A stretch of 39,268 bases of DNA from Muribaculaceae bacterium (GCA_017621055.1 JAGATX010000006.1:1-39268), one strand, 5' to 3'. Shown: positions 24,399 through 33,692, counted from the stretch's first letter. Notes: generated from the letters alone by a model not told the origin. A program made the numbers and translations.

Positions 24399-25736
24399 AT
24401 GACCGATTTTAACCGTTATCTTCCGCACACCGCCGAAGATATCGCCGCCATGCTCGAACGCTGCGGTGCCCGCACGCTCGACGACCTCTACGCCGACGTT
24501 CCCCGCGAGCTGAGGCTCAAAAAGCCCTATGGCATAGGCAAACCCATGAGCGAACCCGAGCTGGAAAGCCTTTTCCGGCAGATAGGCGCCCTCAACAAAC
24601 CTATGACGTGCTTTGCCGGCGCCGGTTTCTACCATCACTATACTCCGGCCGCTGTCGGCGCAATATGCTCGCGCTCCGAATTCGCCACCGCATACACTCC
24701 TTATCAGCCCGAAATCAGTCAGGGCACCCTCCAGTACATCTTCGAGTACCAGAGCATGATGTCTGAACTAACCGGGATGGACGCGAGCAACGCCTCGGTA
24801 TACGACGGCGCCACAGCCACCGCCGAGGCAATGATAATGAGCGTGGCATCGGCACGCAAACGCAACCGTGTGCTCATCTCGTCGACGCTGTCGCCGGCAG
24901 TGGCACAGGTACTGTCGACCTATGCCGTACCCCGCGGCATTATCCTTGAAGTCATTCCGGCTCACCACGGCGTTACCGACCGCGCCGAACTGCGGGCCAT
25001 GCTCGGTGCCGGCGATGTTGCCGGCGTCATCCTCCAGCAGCCCAACTATTTCGGCATTATCGAAGACTGGGAAAACATAGCCGACGATATCCATGCCGCC
25101 AAGGCCCTCATGGTGGTAAACGCCCACGCCTCGACACTCGGCGTGCTGCGCTCGCCGGGAGAATGGGGAGCTGACATAGCGTGCGGCGAAGCCCAGTCGC
25201 TGGGAATGCCGCTGAATTACGGCGGTCCCTATCTGGGATATCTGTGCTGCCGCAAGGCTCTGCTGCGCAAGCTGCCGGGCCGCATCGTCGGCGCCACTAC
25301 CGACGCCCGCGGCAACCGAGCCTTTGTCCTCACCCTCCAGGCTCGCGAGCAGCACATACGGCGCCAGAAAGCCACATCGAACATATGCTCCAATCAGGGC
25401 ATCATGACGCTCCATGCCGCTGTCTATCTCTCTCTCATGGGCGAAGCCGGCCTTCGCAAGGTCAACGAATTGAGCTGTTGCGCGGCACATGCCCTCGCAA
25501 AGGCGCTCGCCGGCACCGGACGCCTTGCCCTGCGCTATCCCGAGCATCCTTTCCTCAATGAATTCGTCATGGATACCGTCGACCCTCTCACACCGCAGGC
25601 AATTATCGACGCTGCCGCCGCCGAAGGCATTCTCGCCGGTGTGCCCGTCGGTGAAAACGGTCTGATGCTCGCCGCTACCGAGATGTGCACGCCCCACGAC
25701 ATCGAACGTCTTACCAATATAGTAAGTAACCTCTGA
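24399..25736 (+). CDS. gcvPA: Glycine dehydrogenase (decarboxylating) subunit 1
   Basis: The 445-residue alpha subunit belongs to the split P protein, which decarboxylates glycine with PLP together with GcvPB. The family pattern FAGAGFYHHYTPAAVGAI, YTPYQPEISQGTLQYIFEYQ and DGATATAEAMIM is clear, as is the later RRQKATSNICSNQG. The frame is open 18 codons upstream into gcvH, but MTDFNRYLPHT at 24399 is the natural start. The split form is the usual state in Bacteroidales gut genomes. It lies 14 bases before gcvPB. Confidence 0.96.
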   Translation: MTDFNRYLPHTAEDIAAMLERCGARTLDDLYADVPRELRLKKPYGIGKPMSEPELESLFRQIGALNKPMTCFAGAGFYHHYTPAAVGAICSRSEFATAYTPYQPEISQGTLQYIFEYQSMMSELTGMDASNASVYDGATATAEAMIMSVASARKRNRVLISSTLSPAVAQVLSTYAVPRGIILEVIPAHHGVTDRAELRAMLGAGDVAGVILQQPNYFGIIEDWENIADDIHAAKALMVVNAHASTLGVLRSPGEWGADIACGEAQSLGMPLNYGGPYLGYLCCRKALLRKLPGRIVGATTDARGNRAFVLTLQAREQHIRRQKATSNICSNQGIMTLHAAVYLSLMGEAGLRKVNELSCCAAHALAKALAGTGRLALRYPEHPFLNEFVMDTVDPLTPQAIIDAAAAEGILAGVPVGENGLMLAATEMCTPHDIERLTNIVSNL

Positions 25737-25750
25737 CAGCCTCTCAAGCC

Positions 25751-27214
25751 ATGAACAATAAGCTCTATTCTCCGCTAATTTTCGAGAAATCGCACAAAGG
25801 CCGCAAGGGGTACTCGCTCCCCGACTATGACTACGGTGTTGAATTCGAGCTCCCATCGAGTCTGCGCCGCCACACCGCCCCCGTCCTCCCCGAAGTCGAC
25901 GAACCCACGGTAGTGCGCCACTACACCAACAGCTCTACCAATAATTTCGGTGTTGATTCCGGCTTCTATCCGCTGGGGTCGTGCACAATGAAATATAACC
26001 CCAAGGTCAACGAGGCCATGGTGGACGTGGCAAATGTGGCCAACCTCCACCCCCTTCAGCCGGCAGCCACGGCAGCCGGCGCCCTCGAGATCTACCATAG
26101 TCTGGCCTCGGCACTCTGCCGCATAGGCGGCATGGCCGAATTCACCCTGAACCCCTTTGCCGGCGCTCACGGTGAATATACCGGTCTGATGGTTATCCGC
26201 AGCTATCACCTCGACCGCGGCGACGAGACACGTACGAAAGTGCTCGTTCCCGATTCGGCGCATGGCACAAATCCCGCATCGGCGGCGATGGCCGGCTTCG
26301 ATATCGTGGAAGTCAAGAGCCTGGCCGACGGCACCATCGACGTGGACGACCTTGTGTCGAAACTCGACAATACTGTAGCGGCGCTGATGATGACAAATCC
26401 CAACACCATAGGGATGTTCGAGCACAGCATACCCCGCATCGCCGAAGCCGTTCACGCCGTCGGTGCCCTCCTCTACTACGACGGCGCAAACCTCAACCCC
26501 ATGCTTGGCGTGGCGCGTCCCGGCGACATGGGTTTTGACGTCATGCACATCAACCTGCACAAGACATTCTCCACTCCTCATGGCGGCGGCGGTCCCGGCG
26601 CCGGTCCTGTGGGCGTGCGCGACGGTCTCGGTAAATATCTGCCGAATCCGAGGGTTGTGCGCGGCGCCGACGGCCTTCTCGACGTTGTCTTCGATGATAC
26701 CGCCTGCGGCCGTATGGGCGCGTGGCTCGGCAATTTCACAGTATATATCAAGGCATTGGCCTATATCCTCACCATGGGCGACGAGGGTCTGGCGATGGCA
26801 GGCAAGCTCGCCACACTCAATGCCAACTACATAATGAACAGCCTCAAGAGCCTCTACGAGCTGCCGGTTGCCGGCCCATGCAAACATGAGTTTGTTTTCG
26901 ACGGCCTCAAGGACAAATCGACGGGCGTAACGACCATGAACGTTGCCAAAGCTCTGCTCGACCGCGGCTTCCATGCCCCGACAATCTATTTCCCGCTGCT
27001 CTTCCACGAGAGCCTGATGATAGAGCCTACCGAGACCGAAAGCCGCGAGACTCTCGACAGCTTCATTGCCGCCATGGCCGACATTGCCCTCACGGCCTCG
27101 GACAACCCACAGGCTGTCAAGGACGCTCCATTGAATACCCCAGTCGTACATCCCGACGAGGACGAGGCCGCGCTCAATCCGATTGTAACATACAAAGAGC
27201 TATGCGCCAAGTAG
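25751..27214 (+). CDS. gcvPB: Glycine dehydrogenase (decarboxylating) subunit 2
   Basis: The 487-residue subunit binds PLP through K271 in the motif HINLHKTFSTPHGGGGPG. Other conserved parts are FYPLGSCTMKYNPK near residue 72, GAHGEYTGL, and VPDSAHGTNPASAAMAGF. With GcvPA it forms the glycine-decarboxylating P protein. Its last 13 bases overlap the lpd start, suggesting translational coupling. Confidence 0.97.
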   Translation: MNNKLYSPLIFEKSHKGRKGYSLPDYDYGVEFELPSSLRRHTAPVLPEVDEPTVVRHYTNSSTNNFGVDSGFYPLGSCTMKYNPKVNEAMVDVANVANLHPLQPAATAAGALEIYHSLASALCRIGGMAEFTLNPFAGAHGEYTGLMVIRSYHLDRGDETRTKVLVPDSAHGTNPASAAMAGFDIVEVKSLADGTIDVDDLVSKLDNTVAALMMTNPNTIGMFEHSIPRIAEAVHAVGALLYYDGANLNPMLGVARPGDMGFDVMHINLHKTFSTPHGGGGPGAGPVGVRDGLGKYLPNPRVVRGADGLLDVVFDDTACGRMGAWLGNFTVYIKALAYILTMGDEGLAMAGKLATLNANYIMNSLKSLYELPVAGPCKHEFVFDGLKDKSTGVTTMNVAKALLDRGFHAPTIYFPLLFHESLMIEPTETESRETLDSFIAAMADIALTASDNPQAVKDAPLNTPVVHPDEDEAALNPIVTYKELCAK

Positions 27215-28533
27215 ATGTAATAGTTATCGGCGCCGGGCCCGGCGGCGCGGAAATAGCCGCCGCCGAGGCCGCGCGCGGCAGTCGCGTGGTGCTGATAGAG
27301 CGCGACGCATATGCCGGCGGCACGTGTCTTAATCGCGGATGCATACCCACCAAAGCGCTGTGCGCCGCGGCGGCGACGTTGCGCACCGTCGCTGCCGCGT
27401 CGGCATTCGGCATCACCGTCGAGGGCCTTAGTGCCGACTATGGCACGGCCCACCGCCGTGCTGTCGATGTAGTAGCCACCCTTCGTGCCGACCTCGCCGG
27501 CGCTCTCACCGGTGTGGAACGGCTGCACGGCGAAGCGCGGCTGGCGCCGGGGCCATCGGTTATGGTGGCCGACGAGATTATCACCGCACCCAAGGTCTTC
27601 ATTGCAACAGGCTCGCGTCCAGCCGCGCTGAAGGTGCCGGGCGCCGAACATATAATCGACAGCGACGCCTTCCTTGCCCTCGACAAGCTGCCGGCGCCAG
27701 CCGTTGTAATCGGCGGGGGCGTCATCGGCCTGGAATTCGCATCGATTATGAATGCCTATGGCACGGCAGTGACCGTTGTTGAATATTGCCCCGAAATACT
27801 GCCCGGCTTCGATGCCGAACTGGCGAAAAGACTGCGCACACAGATGTCTCGTGGTGGCGTCGTGTTCAAAACCGGTGCCTCTGTGCAGAGCGTGGAACGC
27901 GTCGCCGATGAATTCCGCGTAAACTTCAAGACCTCGAAGGGCGACTTTCAGGCCGAGGCCGCCATGGTGCTCGGCGCTGTCGGCCGACGGCCCGTAGTGC
28001 CCGACGGTTATGCCGATGTCGGAATAGAACTCGACAAGCGGGGATTCATCGTCGTAGACGAGAGAATGCAGACTTCCGCCAAGGGTTTCTATGCTGTCGG
28101 CGACGTCAACGGCCGTTCCATGCTGGCACACAGCGCCGCCGCACAGGCTCGCCGCGCAATGGGGTCCGACGTAGACCTCGACACCATCCCCGCAATTGTA
28201 TTCACCACTCCGGAGCTGGCAGGCGTGGGCCTTACAGCCGACGCCGCCGCTGCCGCCGGCATGGCTGTGAGAACGGTGAAAGTTCCCTACAGTGCCTGCG
28301 GAAAGGCCGTTGCCGACGGGGTGGATGCCGGCGGGTTGCTCAAACTGACTGTAGATGAAGAGTCCGGCGTCATTTTGGGTTGCCATGTATTAGGCACCCA
28401 TGCCGCAGACCTCGTCGCCGAAGCCGCCGCGGCTATCCATTATCGCGCCACTGCCGCCGACATGGCTCAGCGTATTGTCCACGCCCATCCTTCCCTTTCG
28501 GAACTCCTGTCCATTGCAGCCGCACGCGTTTGA
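27202..28533 (+). CDS. lpd: Dihydrolipoyl dehydrogenase (L protein)
   Basis: The 443-residue FAD enzyme reoxidises dihydrolipoyl-GcvH with NAD+. The FAD-binding fold begins VIVIGAGPGGAEIAAAEAA. The redox disulfide is C42/C47 in GGTCLNRGCIPTKAL, the NAD fold has VIGGGVIGLEFASI, and the second FAD contact is YAVGDVNGRSMLAHSA. The C-terminal interface carries HAHPSLSEL with the catalytic His. It overlaps gcvPB by 13 bases, so it is probably dedicated to glycine cleavage, although it could also serve 2-oxoacid dehydrogenases. Confidence 0.95.
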   Translation: MRQVDVIVIGAGPGGAEIAAAEAARGSRVVLIERDAYAGGTCLNRGCIPTKALCAAAATLRTVAAASAFGITVEGLSADYGTAHRRAVDVVATLRADLAGALTGVERLHGEARLAPGPSVMVADEIITAPKVFIATGSRPAALKVPGAEHIIDSDAFLALDKLPAPAVVIGGGVIGLEFASIMNAYGTAVTVVEYCPEILPGFDAELAKRLRTQMSRGGVVFKTGASVQSVERVADEFRVNFKTSKGDFQAEAAMVLGAVGRRPVVPDGYADVGIELDKRGFIVVDERMQTSAKGFYAVGDVNGRSMLAHSAAAQARRAMGSDVDLDTIPAIVFTTPELAGVGLTADAAAAAGMAVRTVKVPYSACGKAVADGVDAGGLLKLTVDEESGVILGCHVLGTHAADLVAEAAAAIHYRATAADMAQRIVHAHPSLSELLSIAAARV

Positions 28534-28577
28534 ATAATCCACGCCAACGAAAAAGGGCGTACGGGTGTTATAATTAT

Positions 28578-29387
28578 ATGGAAAAAATGACAGTCACTGA
28601 AATGATGCGTGCGCGCCATTCCGTGCGCGACTATACGGGAATACCCCTCACCGAACGGCAGAAAGATGCTCTGCGCGCTGCAATAGCAGCCGCAAAATCG
28701 CCATTCGGCGGAACGGTCGACATCCACATCGTCACAGCCGGCGATGCCGGCACTTTCAGCCCCACAACCTACGGCATGATACGCGGCGCCCGCGACTTTA
28801 TGCTTCTTGGAATAGGTCCCGACAGAAATTCGCTGCTCTCGGCCGGTTATATCGCGGAGCGAGCCGTCCTGGAGGCAACAGCTATGGGTCTCGGCACATG
28901 CTGGATGAGCGGTACCTTCAGCAAGGCTGAGTTCAGTAAAGCAGCTGACTTCACCGCCGGGGCACCGCTCACCGTGGTGATAGCCATGGGAGTACCGGCG
29001 GCACGCAAGAGTTTCGTGGCCCGCGCCGCCGGCTTCCTTGCCGGCAGCGACGGACGCAAACCTTACGGCGACTTGTTCCACAATACCGACGGCACTCCTT
29101 ATGTCGACGATGGCAGCCCCGTGGCCGAAGCCCTCGAAATGATGCGCCTGGCGCCCTCAGGCGTCAATTCGCAGCCATGGCGAGCCATAGTGACGGGCGA
29201 CAGCACCGTCCGGTTCTTCGCAAAAGCCAAGAAGCCTACCGCTTTCATCGACATGGGCATAGGGCTAAGCCACTTCATGCTCGCCGCCGGCGCCCGCGGT
29301 CTCGACGGCACCCTCGCCGCCGAAAAGCCGCAGCCCGCAGCTCCCGCACCTGACCTCGAATACATCGTCACCTTCTCCCCCGCATAA
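28578..29387 (+). CDS. Nitroreductase family protein (TM1586-like)
   Basis: The 269-residue FMN-dependent oxidoreductase-like protein contains two nitroreductase half-modules: MRARHSVRDYTG at the start (phosphate-binding Arg) and MMRLAPSGVNSQPWRAIV at about 190-207, the typical second FMN contact. Overall it resembles the TM1586-type nitroreductases found in anaerobes. The substrate is unknown. Start at 28578 or at the ATG three codons later are both possible; an open frame extends far upstream into lpd but is not needed. It lies 44 bases after lpd on the same strand and may be the last gene of the gcv operon. Confidence 0.85.
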   Translation: MEKMTVTEMMRARHSVRDYTGIPLTERQKDALRAAIAAAKSPFGGTVDIHIVTAGDAGTFSPTTYGMIRGARDFMLLGIGPDRNSLLSAGYIAERAVLEATAMGLGTCWMSGTFSKAEFSKAADFTAGAPLTVVIAMGVPAARKSFVARAAGFLAGSDGRKPYGDLFHNTDGTPYVDDGSPVAEALEMMRLAPSGVNSQPWRAIVTGDSTVRFFAKAKKPTAFIDMGIGLSHFMLAAGARGLDGTLAAEKPQPAAPAPDLEYIVTFSPA

Positions 29388-29418
29388 TTCTTAACCGCAT
29401 TCAAACTCAAGTTGACTA

Positions 29419-29441
29419 CTCCGCGCTGAAATTATGCGGAG
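29419..29441 (+). terminator. Possible weak terminator hairpin after nitroreductase gene
   Basis: CTCCGC (29419-29424) pairs with GCGGAG (29436-29441) around an 11-base loop, followed by a moderately T-rich stretch containing TTTT. This is a weak case. Confidence 0.35.
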
Positions 29442-29467
29442 CAATTCATCTTTTCACAAAATTTTCG

Positions 29468-29475
29468 TAAATTTG
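29468..29475 (+). promoter_or_regulatory. -7 box ahead of the secreted hydrolase cassette
   Basis: TAAATTTG matches TAnnTTTG and lies 44 bases before the GTG start at 29520. No clear -33 box is seen. Confidence 0.5.
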
Positions 29476-29519
29476 TAGCGTAGGCTCCCTGAGGGCCGGA
29501 TGCTGACAAACCGCAAGAA

Positions 29520-30182
29520 GTGAAGAGATATGCCATCCTATTGACAGCCATTGTGTTGGCTATTTGTGTTCGCGCTGCCGACGCAGTGCGCTCCGATAGT
29601 ATTGTGCTTCTTCTCCATGAGGTAAAACTCGGCCACATAGCCATGCTTATCACCGGCGACGACGGCAAATATCACTTTTTTTCAATCAACGGCAACAACA
29701 TCTACCTATCGGCGCGCTTCGTGTCGGGCGGCTGGTATGCCGGCAACCGACGCTACAACGACCTGGGGGAACGCAGCTGGGACTCACCCGCCGACTTCCT
29801 GCGGTCATCGTTCAATTCCAACGGACGCACGAGCGACGCCAGCGTGACAGCCTGCCACTATACCGTGGGCTATGCCATAGCCACCACCGCCGAGCAGAAC
29901 GCCACCATGGCGGCGACGTTCACGCGCCTGGGCTCGTCGGCATACAATCTGCTGAACAACAACTGCGCCACCGCCTGCATAAAGACCATGCAGTCGGCCG
30001 GTCTGCCCGTAGAGCCGCCCGAGGGCAGCGATGACGACGACATGCCGCCCGGCATGCCTCAGCCCGACGGCTTCCAGCGGGTGTTCATTTTCGTGTCGAA
30101 CCTCACGGGAGCCTACGATTTCCCCTACCTCACCTTCCGCCGTCTTGTGCGGGCCAATCCCGGCGGTACATTCATCCGATAG
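29520..30182 (+). CDS. Secreted hypothetical protein, possible permuted NlpC/P60-like hydrolase
   Basis: The 220-residue protein starts with a signal peptide (KRYAILLTAIVLAICVRA) and has no lipobox. The start is GTG: an in-frame TGA lies 10 codons upstream with no ATG between. The mature part has H39 in VKLGHIAMLITG, followed much later by C149 in AYNLLNNNCATACIKTM. His before Cys, with the NNC context, is typical of circularly permuted papain/NlpC-P60-like amidases (as in DUF4105, YiiX and LRAT-type folds), so a periplasmic peptidase or amidase role is possible. This is inference from motif order only. Residues about 165-183 are an acidic, Pro/Met-rich linker. Two tiny membrane-protein genes follow 6 and 4 bases apart. 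Confidence 0.7.
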   Translation: MKRYAILLTAIVLAICVRAADAVRSDSIVLLLHEVKLGHIAMLITGDDGKYHFFSINGNNIYLSARFVSGGWYAGNRRYNDLGERSWDSPADFLRSSFNSNGRTSDASVTACHYTVGYAIATTAEQNATMAATFTRLGSSAYNLLNNNCATACIKTMQSAGLPVEPPEGSDDDDMPPGMPQPDGFQRVFIFVSNLTGAYDFPYLTFRRLVRANPGGTFIR

Positions 30183-30188
30183 CACATC

Positions 30189-30512
30189 ATGCCTTTTCTT
30201 TGCGCCGAACCCGAACATCCCCATCTGCAGCGCGCGGCCACCTCAGCACTGATGGCCGTCATGTACTTCTGCTATTGCGCTGTGGTGCGCTTCGCCACCT
30301 CAGAGGGCGCCGGATGGCAATTTTTCATGTTGGCGCTGTCGTCGGCAATACCCGCACTGGCTTTCCTGTGCATTCTCAATGCCATGTACCTCAGCCAGTG
30401 GAAGAGGAGCAAAACGGTCCACACCGTTGCCACGATAATTCTCGACATTCTGTCGATAGCACTCATGGCCTCGCAGGTTGACTACAACAACATTGTAAAC
30501 ATGGAATTCTGA
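30189..30512 (+). CDS. Small hypothetical membrane protein (107 aa)
   Basis: I do not recognise the family. Three hydrophobic segments are visible (about 18-37, 44-67 and 78-96), the second followed by the charged QWKRSK turn, so an inner-membrane protein is likely. It starts 6 bases after the putative hydrolase and ends 4 bases before the next small gene, which argues for real expression as a set. GC content and codon style match the neighbours. Confidence 0.65.
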   Translation: MPFLCAEPEHPHLQRAATSALMAVMYFCYCAVVRFATSEGAGWQFFMLALSSAIPALAFLCILNAMYLSQWKRSKTVHTVATIILDILSIALMASQVDYNNIVNMEF

Positions 30513-30516
30513 ACCG

Positions 30517-30825
30517 ATGAAAAGCACACCGACACCGCCGCGGCTGCCGTCGCTCATGCACCTGATGTGGCTGACATTGGGTTGCTGGGCCCTCAATTCG
30601 CTGATACCCCTCACGGAATTCGCATACGGTCAGTTGTGGGACACCCCCCTGGGCCTTGTGGCCGCAAATCTGCCCTTCGGCTCGGTAGCCGCCGTAGAGT
30701 GCTTCACATATCTGAAGATGAGGCCATATTTCAGCGGTGCATACCTCACCATCCTCTACCTAATGCCGGTTCTCATGCTGGCCACGCCGCCTACCATAGT
30801 GATAATTTCAATGATAGTAGGATAA
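30517..30825 (+). CDS. Small hypothetical membrane protein (102 aa)
   Basis: No family is recognised. It has three likely membrane segments (about 14-34, 42-62 and 74-100), with short polar ends and a proline-rich N terminus. It is the third gene of a tight cassette and is followed directly by a strong terminator, consistent with being the end of a transcript. Confidence 0.65.
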   Translation: MKSTPTPPRLPSLMHLMWLTLGCWALNSLIPLTEFAYGQLWDTPLGLVAANLPFGSVAAVECFTYLKMRPYFSGAYLTILYLMPVLMLATPPTIVIISMIVG

Positions 30826-30852
30826 AAAAAACCGCCCGAAGGCGGTTTTTTT
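30824..30852. terminator. Bidirectional terminator between the small-gene cassette and htpG
   Basis: ACCGCC-CGAA-GGCGGT with seven or more A on the left and T on the right forms a perfect hairpin working in both directions. It separates two convergent transcripts. Confidence 0.9.
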
Positions 30853-30872
30853 CATATCCTGAAGTCTGTGGC

Positions 30873-32921
30873 CTATTCCATCAGCGAGAGCGAACGACTG
30901 ATAAAGGCGTCGAGAGCCGGGCCCTTGAGGAGGCCGTTGCCCAGCAGAGCGAGGTCCACAACCTGAGCGGCACGTTTCTCGCCGGCGGAGTAGGCATCGA
31001 TAGCCTTGTACATCTCTGCGCGGGTGTCGGCCACGGCCTTTTCGAGATCCTTGGCCTTCTGGTCACTTTCGGCATCGGCAGGCTTGCCGTCGTTGCTCTT
31101 GCGCAGGTCGGCGGCCGCCTTGTTGTCGACGTCGATTTTGTCAAGCATGGGAGCGACAGCGTCCCTGAGGTCCTTGTCGGCGTCGGCGGTGAGTTTCTTC
31201 ACTATCGGGTTTTCGGTGTTGACCACCAGCGTATAGCTGTCGGGCATCTCGGCATAGAAATTCATGCCGGGCTGCAGGGCTGCCATCTCCTTCATGCGGC
31301 GCATATATTCGTTCTGCGTTATCACCACCGGCTTGGCGTCGGGAGCGAGAGCCTCGAACTGAACCACGAAGTTGGTCTTCTCCACATCCTTTACAGTCAG
31401 CTCGAAAAGGCGGGTGAGCACCGCGCGCTGCACCGGCGTGAGGTCGGCGGTCTTTTTGTCGGTCTTGCGGATGAGGTTATCCACCACATCGGAGTCCACG
31501 CGCACCAGCTCGGTGCCGTTGAGTTTGCGCTCGAGCAGTCCCACGAAGTGATTGTCGAGCTGACCGTCGAGCAGCAGCACGTTGTAGCCCTTGTCGGTGG
31601 CCGCCTTGATGTAGGAGTACTGCGCGACAGGGTCTGTGGCGTAGAGGTAAACTATCTTGCCGTCGGCGTCGGTCTGCTGAGCTTCTACCAGAGTCTTGTA
31701 CTCATCGAGAGTAAAGTACCGGCCCTCGGTGTCCTTGAGCAGCAGGAACTTCATGGCAGCCTCACAGAACTTCTCGTCGGTGAGAATGCCGTAGACTATG
31801 AAGATACGGATGTCGTCCCATTTCTTCTCGAAATCGGCGCGATCGGCCTTGAAGAGGTCGTCAAGTCGCGAGGCAACCTTCTTGGTGATGTAGCCCGATA
31901 TCTTCTTGACAGCGGTATCGGCCTGCAGATAGGAACGGCTCACGTTCAGAGGGATGTCAGGCGAATCGATCACGCCCTGCATGAGGGTCATGAATTCGGG
32001 AACCACGCCCTCCACCGAGTCGGTGACGAATACCTGATTGCAATAGAGCTGTATGCGGTTGTGGTTGATATCGAAATTGCTCTTTATCTTGGGGAAGAAA
32101 AGGATGCCGGTGAGAGTGAAAGGATAATCCACGTTGAGGTGTATCCAGAACAAGGGGTCATCCTGGCCGGGATATAGTTCGCGGTAGAACTCGAGGTAAT
32201 CCTTGTCGGTGAGCTCCGACGGTTTCTTCATCCACTGGGGCTCGGTGCTGTTCACCACCAGATCTCGGTCGGTGCCCACCCACTTGCCGTCCTTGTATTC
32301 GCGCTCCTTGCCGCTGATTACGGGAACCGGCAGGAAGCGGCAGTACTTGCGCAGAAGCAGATCCACGCGCTCCTGTTCGAGAAACTCGGCCGAGTCCTTG
32401 TCGATATGAAGGATAATGGATGTGCCGCGCTCGGTGCGGTCGCCTTTGGTTAGGGTGTATTCGGGCGAACCGTCGCATTCCCAGCGCACAGGCTCGGCGC
32501 CCTCCTTATAGCTCAGAGTATCGATGGTAACCTTGTCGGAGACCATGAACGCCGAGTAGAAGCCCAGACCGAAGTGGCCGATGATAGAGTTGGCCGTGTC
32601 CTTGTACTTGTTCAGGAACTCTTCGGCGCCCGAAAAAGCTATCTGATTGATGTATTTGTCGATATCGTCGGCGTCCATGCCTATGCCGCGGTCGGTCACC
32701 GTCAACGTGCCTGCCTCCTTGTCGATGCTCACACGAACATCGAGGTCGCCGAGTTCACCCTTGAAATCGCCGAACGCCGCAAGGGTGCGCAACTTCTGCG
32801 TGGCATCCACGGCATTGCTCACAAGCTCGCGCAGAAAGATTTCATGGTCGCTGTAAAGGAACTTTTTGATTACCGGGAAGATATTCTCGGTAGTAACTCC
32901 AATTTTACCGGTGTTTTGCAT
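30873..32921 (-). CDS. htpG: Chaperone HtpG (Hsp90)
   Basis: The 682-residue ATP-dependent chaperone has the N-terminal GHKL nucleotide site in LRELVSNAVDATQKL (about 35-49), VTDRGIGMDADDIDKYI (about 75-91) and GHFGLGFYSAFMVSDKV (about 115-131). The middle and C-terminal dimerisation domains follow. The family signature at residues 35-49 reads VSNAVDAT rather than the ISNASDAx common in Proteobacteria, which I take as a Bacteroidota variant. The protein is longer than the roughly 624-residue E. coli form, and part of the extra length is a charged segment near 590-640. It lies 77 bases downstream of the DJ-1 gene on the same strand. Confidence 0.96.
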   Translation of the reverse strand: MQNTGKIGVTTENIFPVIKKFLYSDHEIFLRELVSNAVDATQKLRTLAAFGDFKGELGDLDVRVSIDKEAGTLTVTDRGIGMDADDIDKYINQIAFSGAEEFLNKYKDTANSIIGHFGLGFYSAFMVSDKVTIDTLSYKEGAEPVRWECDGSPEYTLTKGDRTERGTSIILHIDKDSAEFLEQERVDLLLRKYCRFLPVPVISGKEREYKDGKWVGTDRDLVVNSTEPQWMKKPSELTDKDYLEFYRELYPGQDDPLFWIHLNVDYPFTLTGILFFPKIKSNFDINHNRIQLYCNQVFVTDSVEGVVPEFMTLMQGVIDSPDIPLNVSRSYLQADTAVKKISGYITKKVASRLDDLFKADRADFEKKWDDIRIFIVYGILTDEKFCEAAMKFLLLKDTEGRYFTLDEYKTLVEAQQTDADGKIVYLYATDPVAQYSYIKAATDKGYNVLLLDGQLDNHFVGLLERKLNGTELVRVDSDVVDNLIRKTDKKTADLTPVQRAVLTRLFELTVKDVEKTNFVVQFEALAPDAKPVVITQNEYMRRMKEMAALQPGMNFYAEMPDSYTLVVNTENPIVKKLTADADKDLRDAVAPMLDKIDVDNKAAADLRKSNDGKPADAESDQKAKDLEKAVADTRAEMYKAIDAYSAGEKRAAQVVDLALLGNGLLKGPALDAFISRSLSLME

Positions 32922-32998
32922 ATCTTTTATATATATTATTCAGTATTTCATAGATTAAACGGCAAAAATGGTGCCATTGTTCCGGTTATGTCATTTTG

Positions 32999-33571
32999 TC
33001 ACTTTTGCCCGGCGGCAAGCATGGACTGCAGAGTCTCGTCGGCCTTCTGCCGGCCCAAAGACTCGGCGATGATGGCACCGGCGAAGTCCAGAGTCGTGCC
33101 CGGACCTTCCGACGTTATCACATTGCCGTCGGCCACCACTCGCTCGGCAACATAAGTGCCGCCGGCGGCATCGATCATGTTGCCCAGACCCGGATAGCAG
33201 GTGGCCCGCTTGCCGGCAAGAATGCCCGTGGGCGCAAGCACCACTGCCGGACCTGCGCATATCGACGCTATCTTGCCCCCGCGTTCATGGTGCCGACAGA
33301 TAATATGGTTCAAAGCGGCCGACGCATGCAGATTATCGGCGCCGGGCTGGCCACCGGGTATGATAATCCAATCGGCGCCCGATACATCGACATCCGCCAG
33401 TAGCGAATCGGCGACCACCGACTGCCCCGTGGCGCCCTTTACATTTTTGGAATCGCTCACGGCAACCTCGACTACGTTCATTCCGGCGCGGCGCATGGCG
33501 TCGACAGTGGCCATGGCCTCTATTTCCTCGAAGCCCGGCGCAAGGAAAATATATGACGTCTGCGACTTCAT
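32999..33571 (-). CDS. DJ-1/PfpI family protein
   Basis: The 190-residue protein belongs to the DJ-1/ThiJ/PfpI superfamily. The nucleophile-elbow cysteine is C105 in KIASICAGPAVVLAPTGIL, and the conserved acidic residue is E16 in LAPGFEEIEA. The pattern (ADWIIIPGG, ATCYPG, VITSEGPGTTLDFA) is that of the YajL/DJ-1 branch, implicated in oxidative stress and glyoxal or protein-repair roles; the specific activity is uncertain. The start MKSQTSY is chosen by similarity; an upstream ATG at 33586 would add five residues. Being just upstream of htpG, the two may form a stress-related pair. Confidence 0.92.
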   Translation of the reverse strand: MKSQTSYIFLAPGFEEIEAMATVDAMRRAGMNVVEVAVSDSKNVKGATGQSVVADSLLADVDVSGADWIIIPGGQPGADNLHASAALNHIICRHHERGGKIASICAGPAVVLAPTGILAGKRATCYPGLGNMIDAAGGTYVAERVVADGNVITSEGPGTTLDFAGAIIAESLGRQKADETLQSMLAAGQK

Positions 33572-33692
33572 ATTAAATCCAATCATAAGTGCGATAAATA
33601 GTAAAATTTATTTCATAGCATTTATAACATCACGCCCTCGCCCACGGTTTTGCCCTCCCGCAAAAAATATTTTTAAAAAAGTTGCCGTAAAA

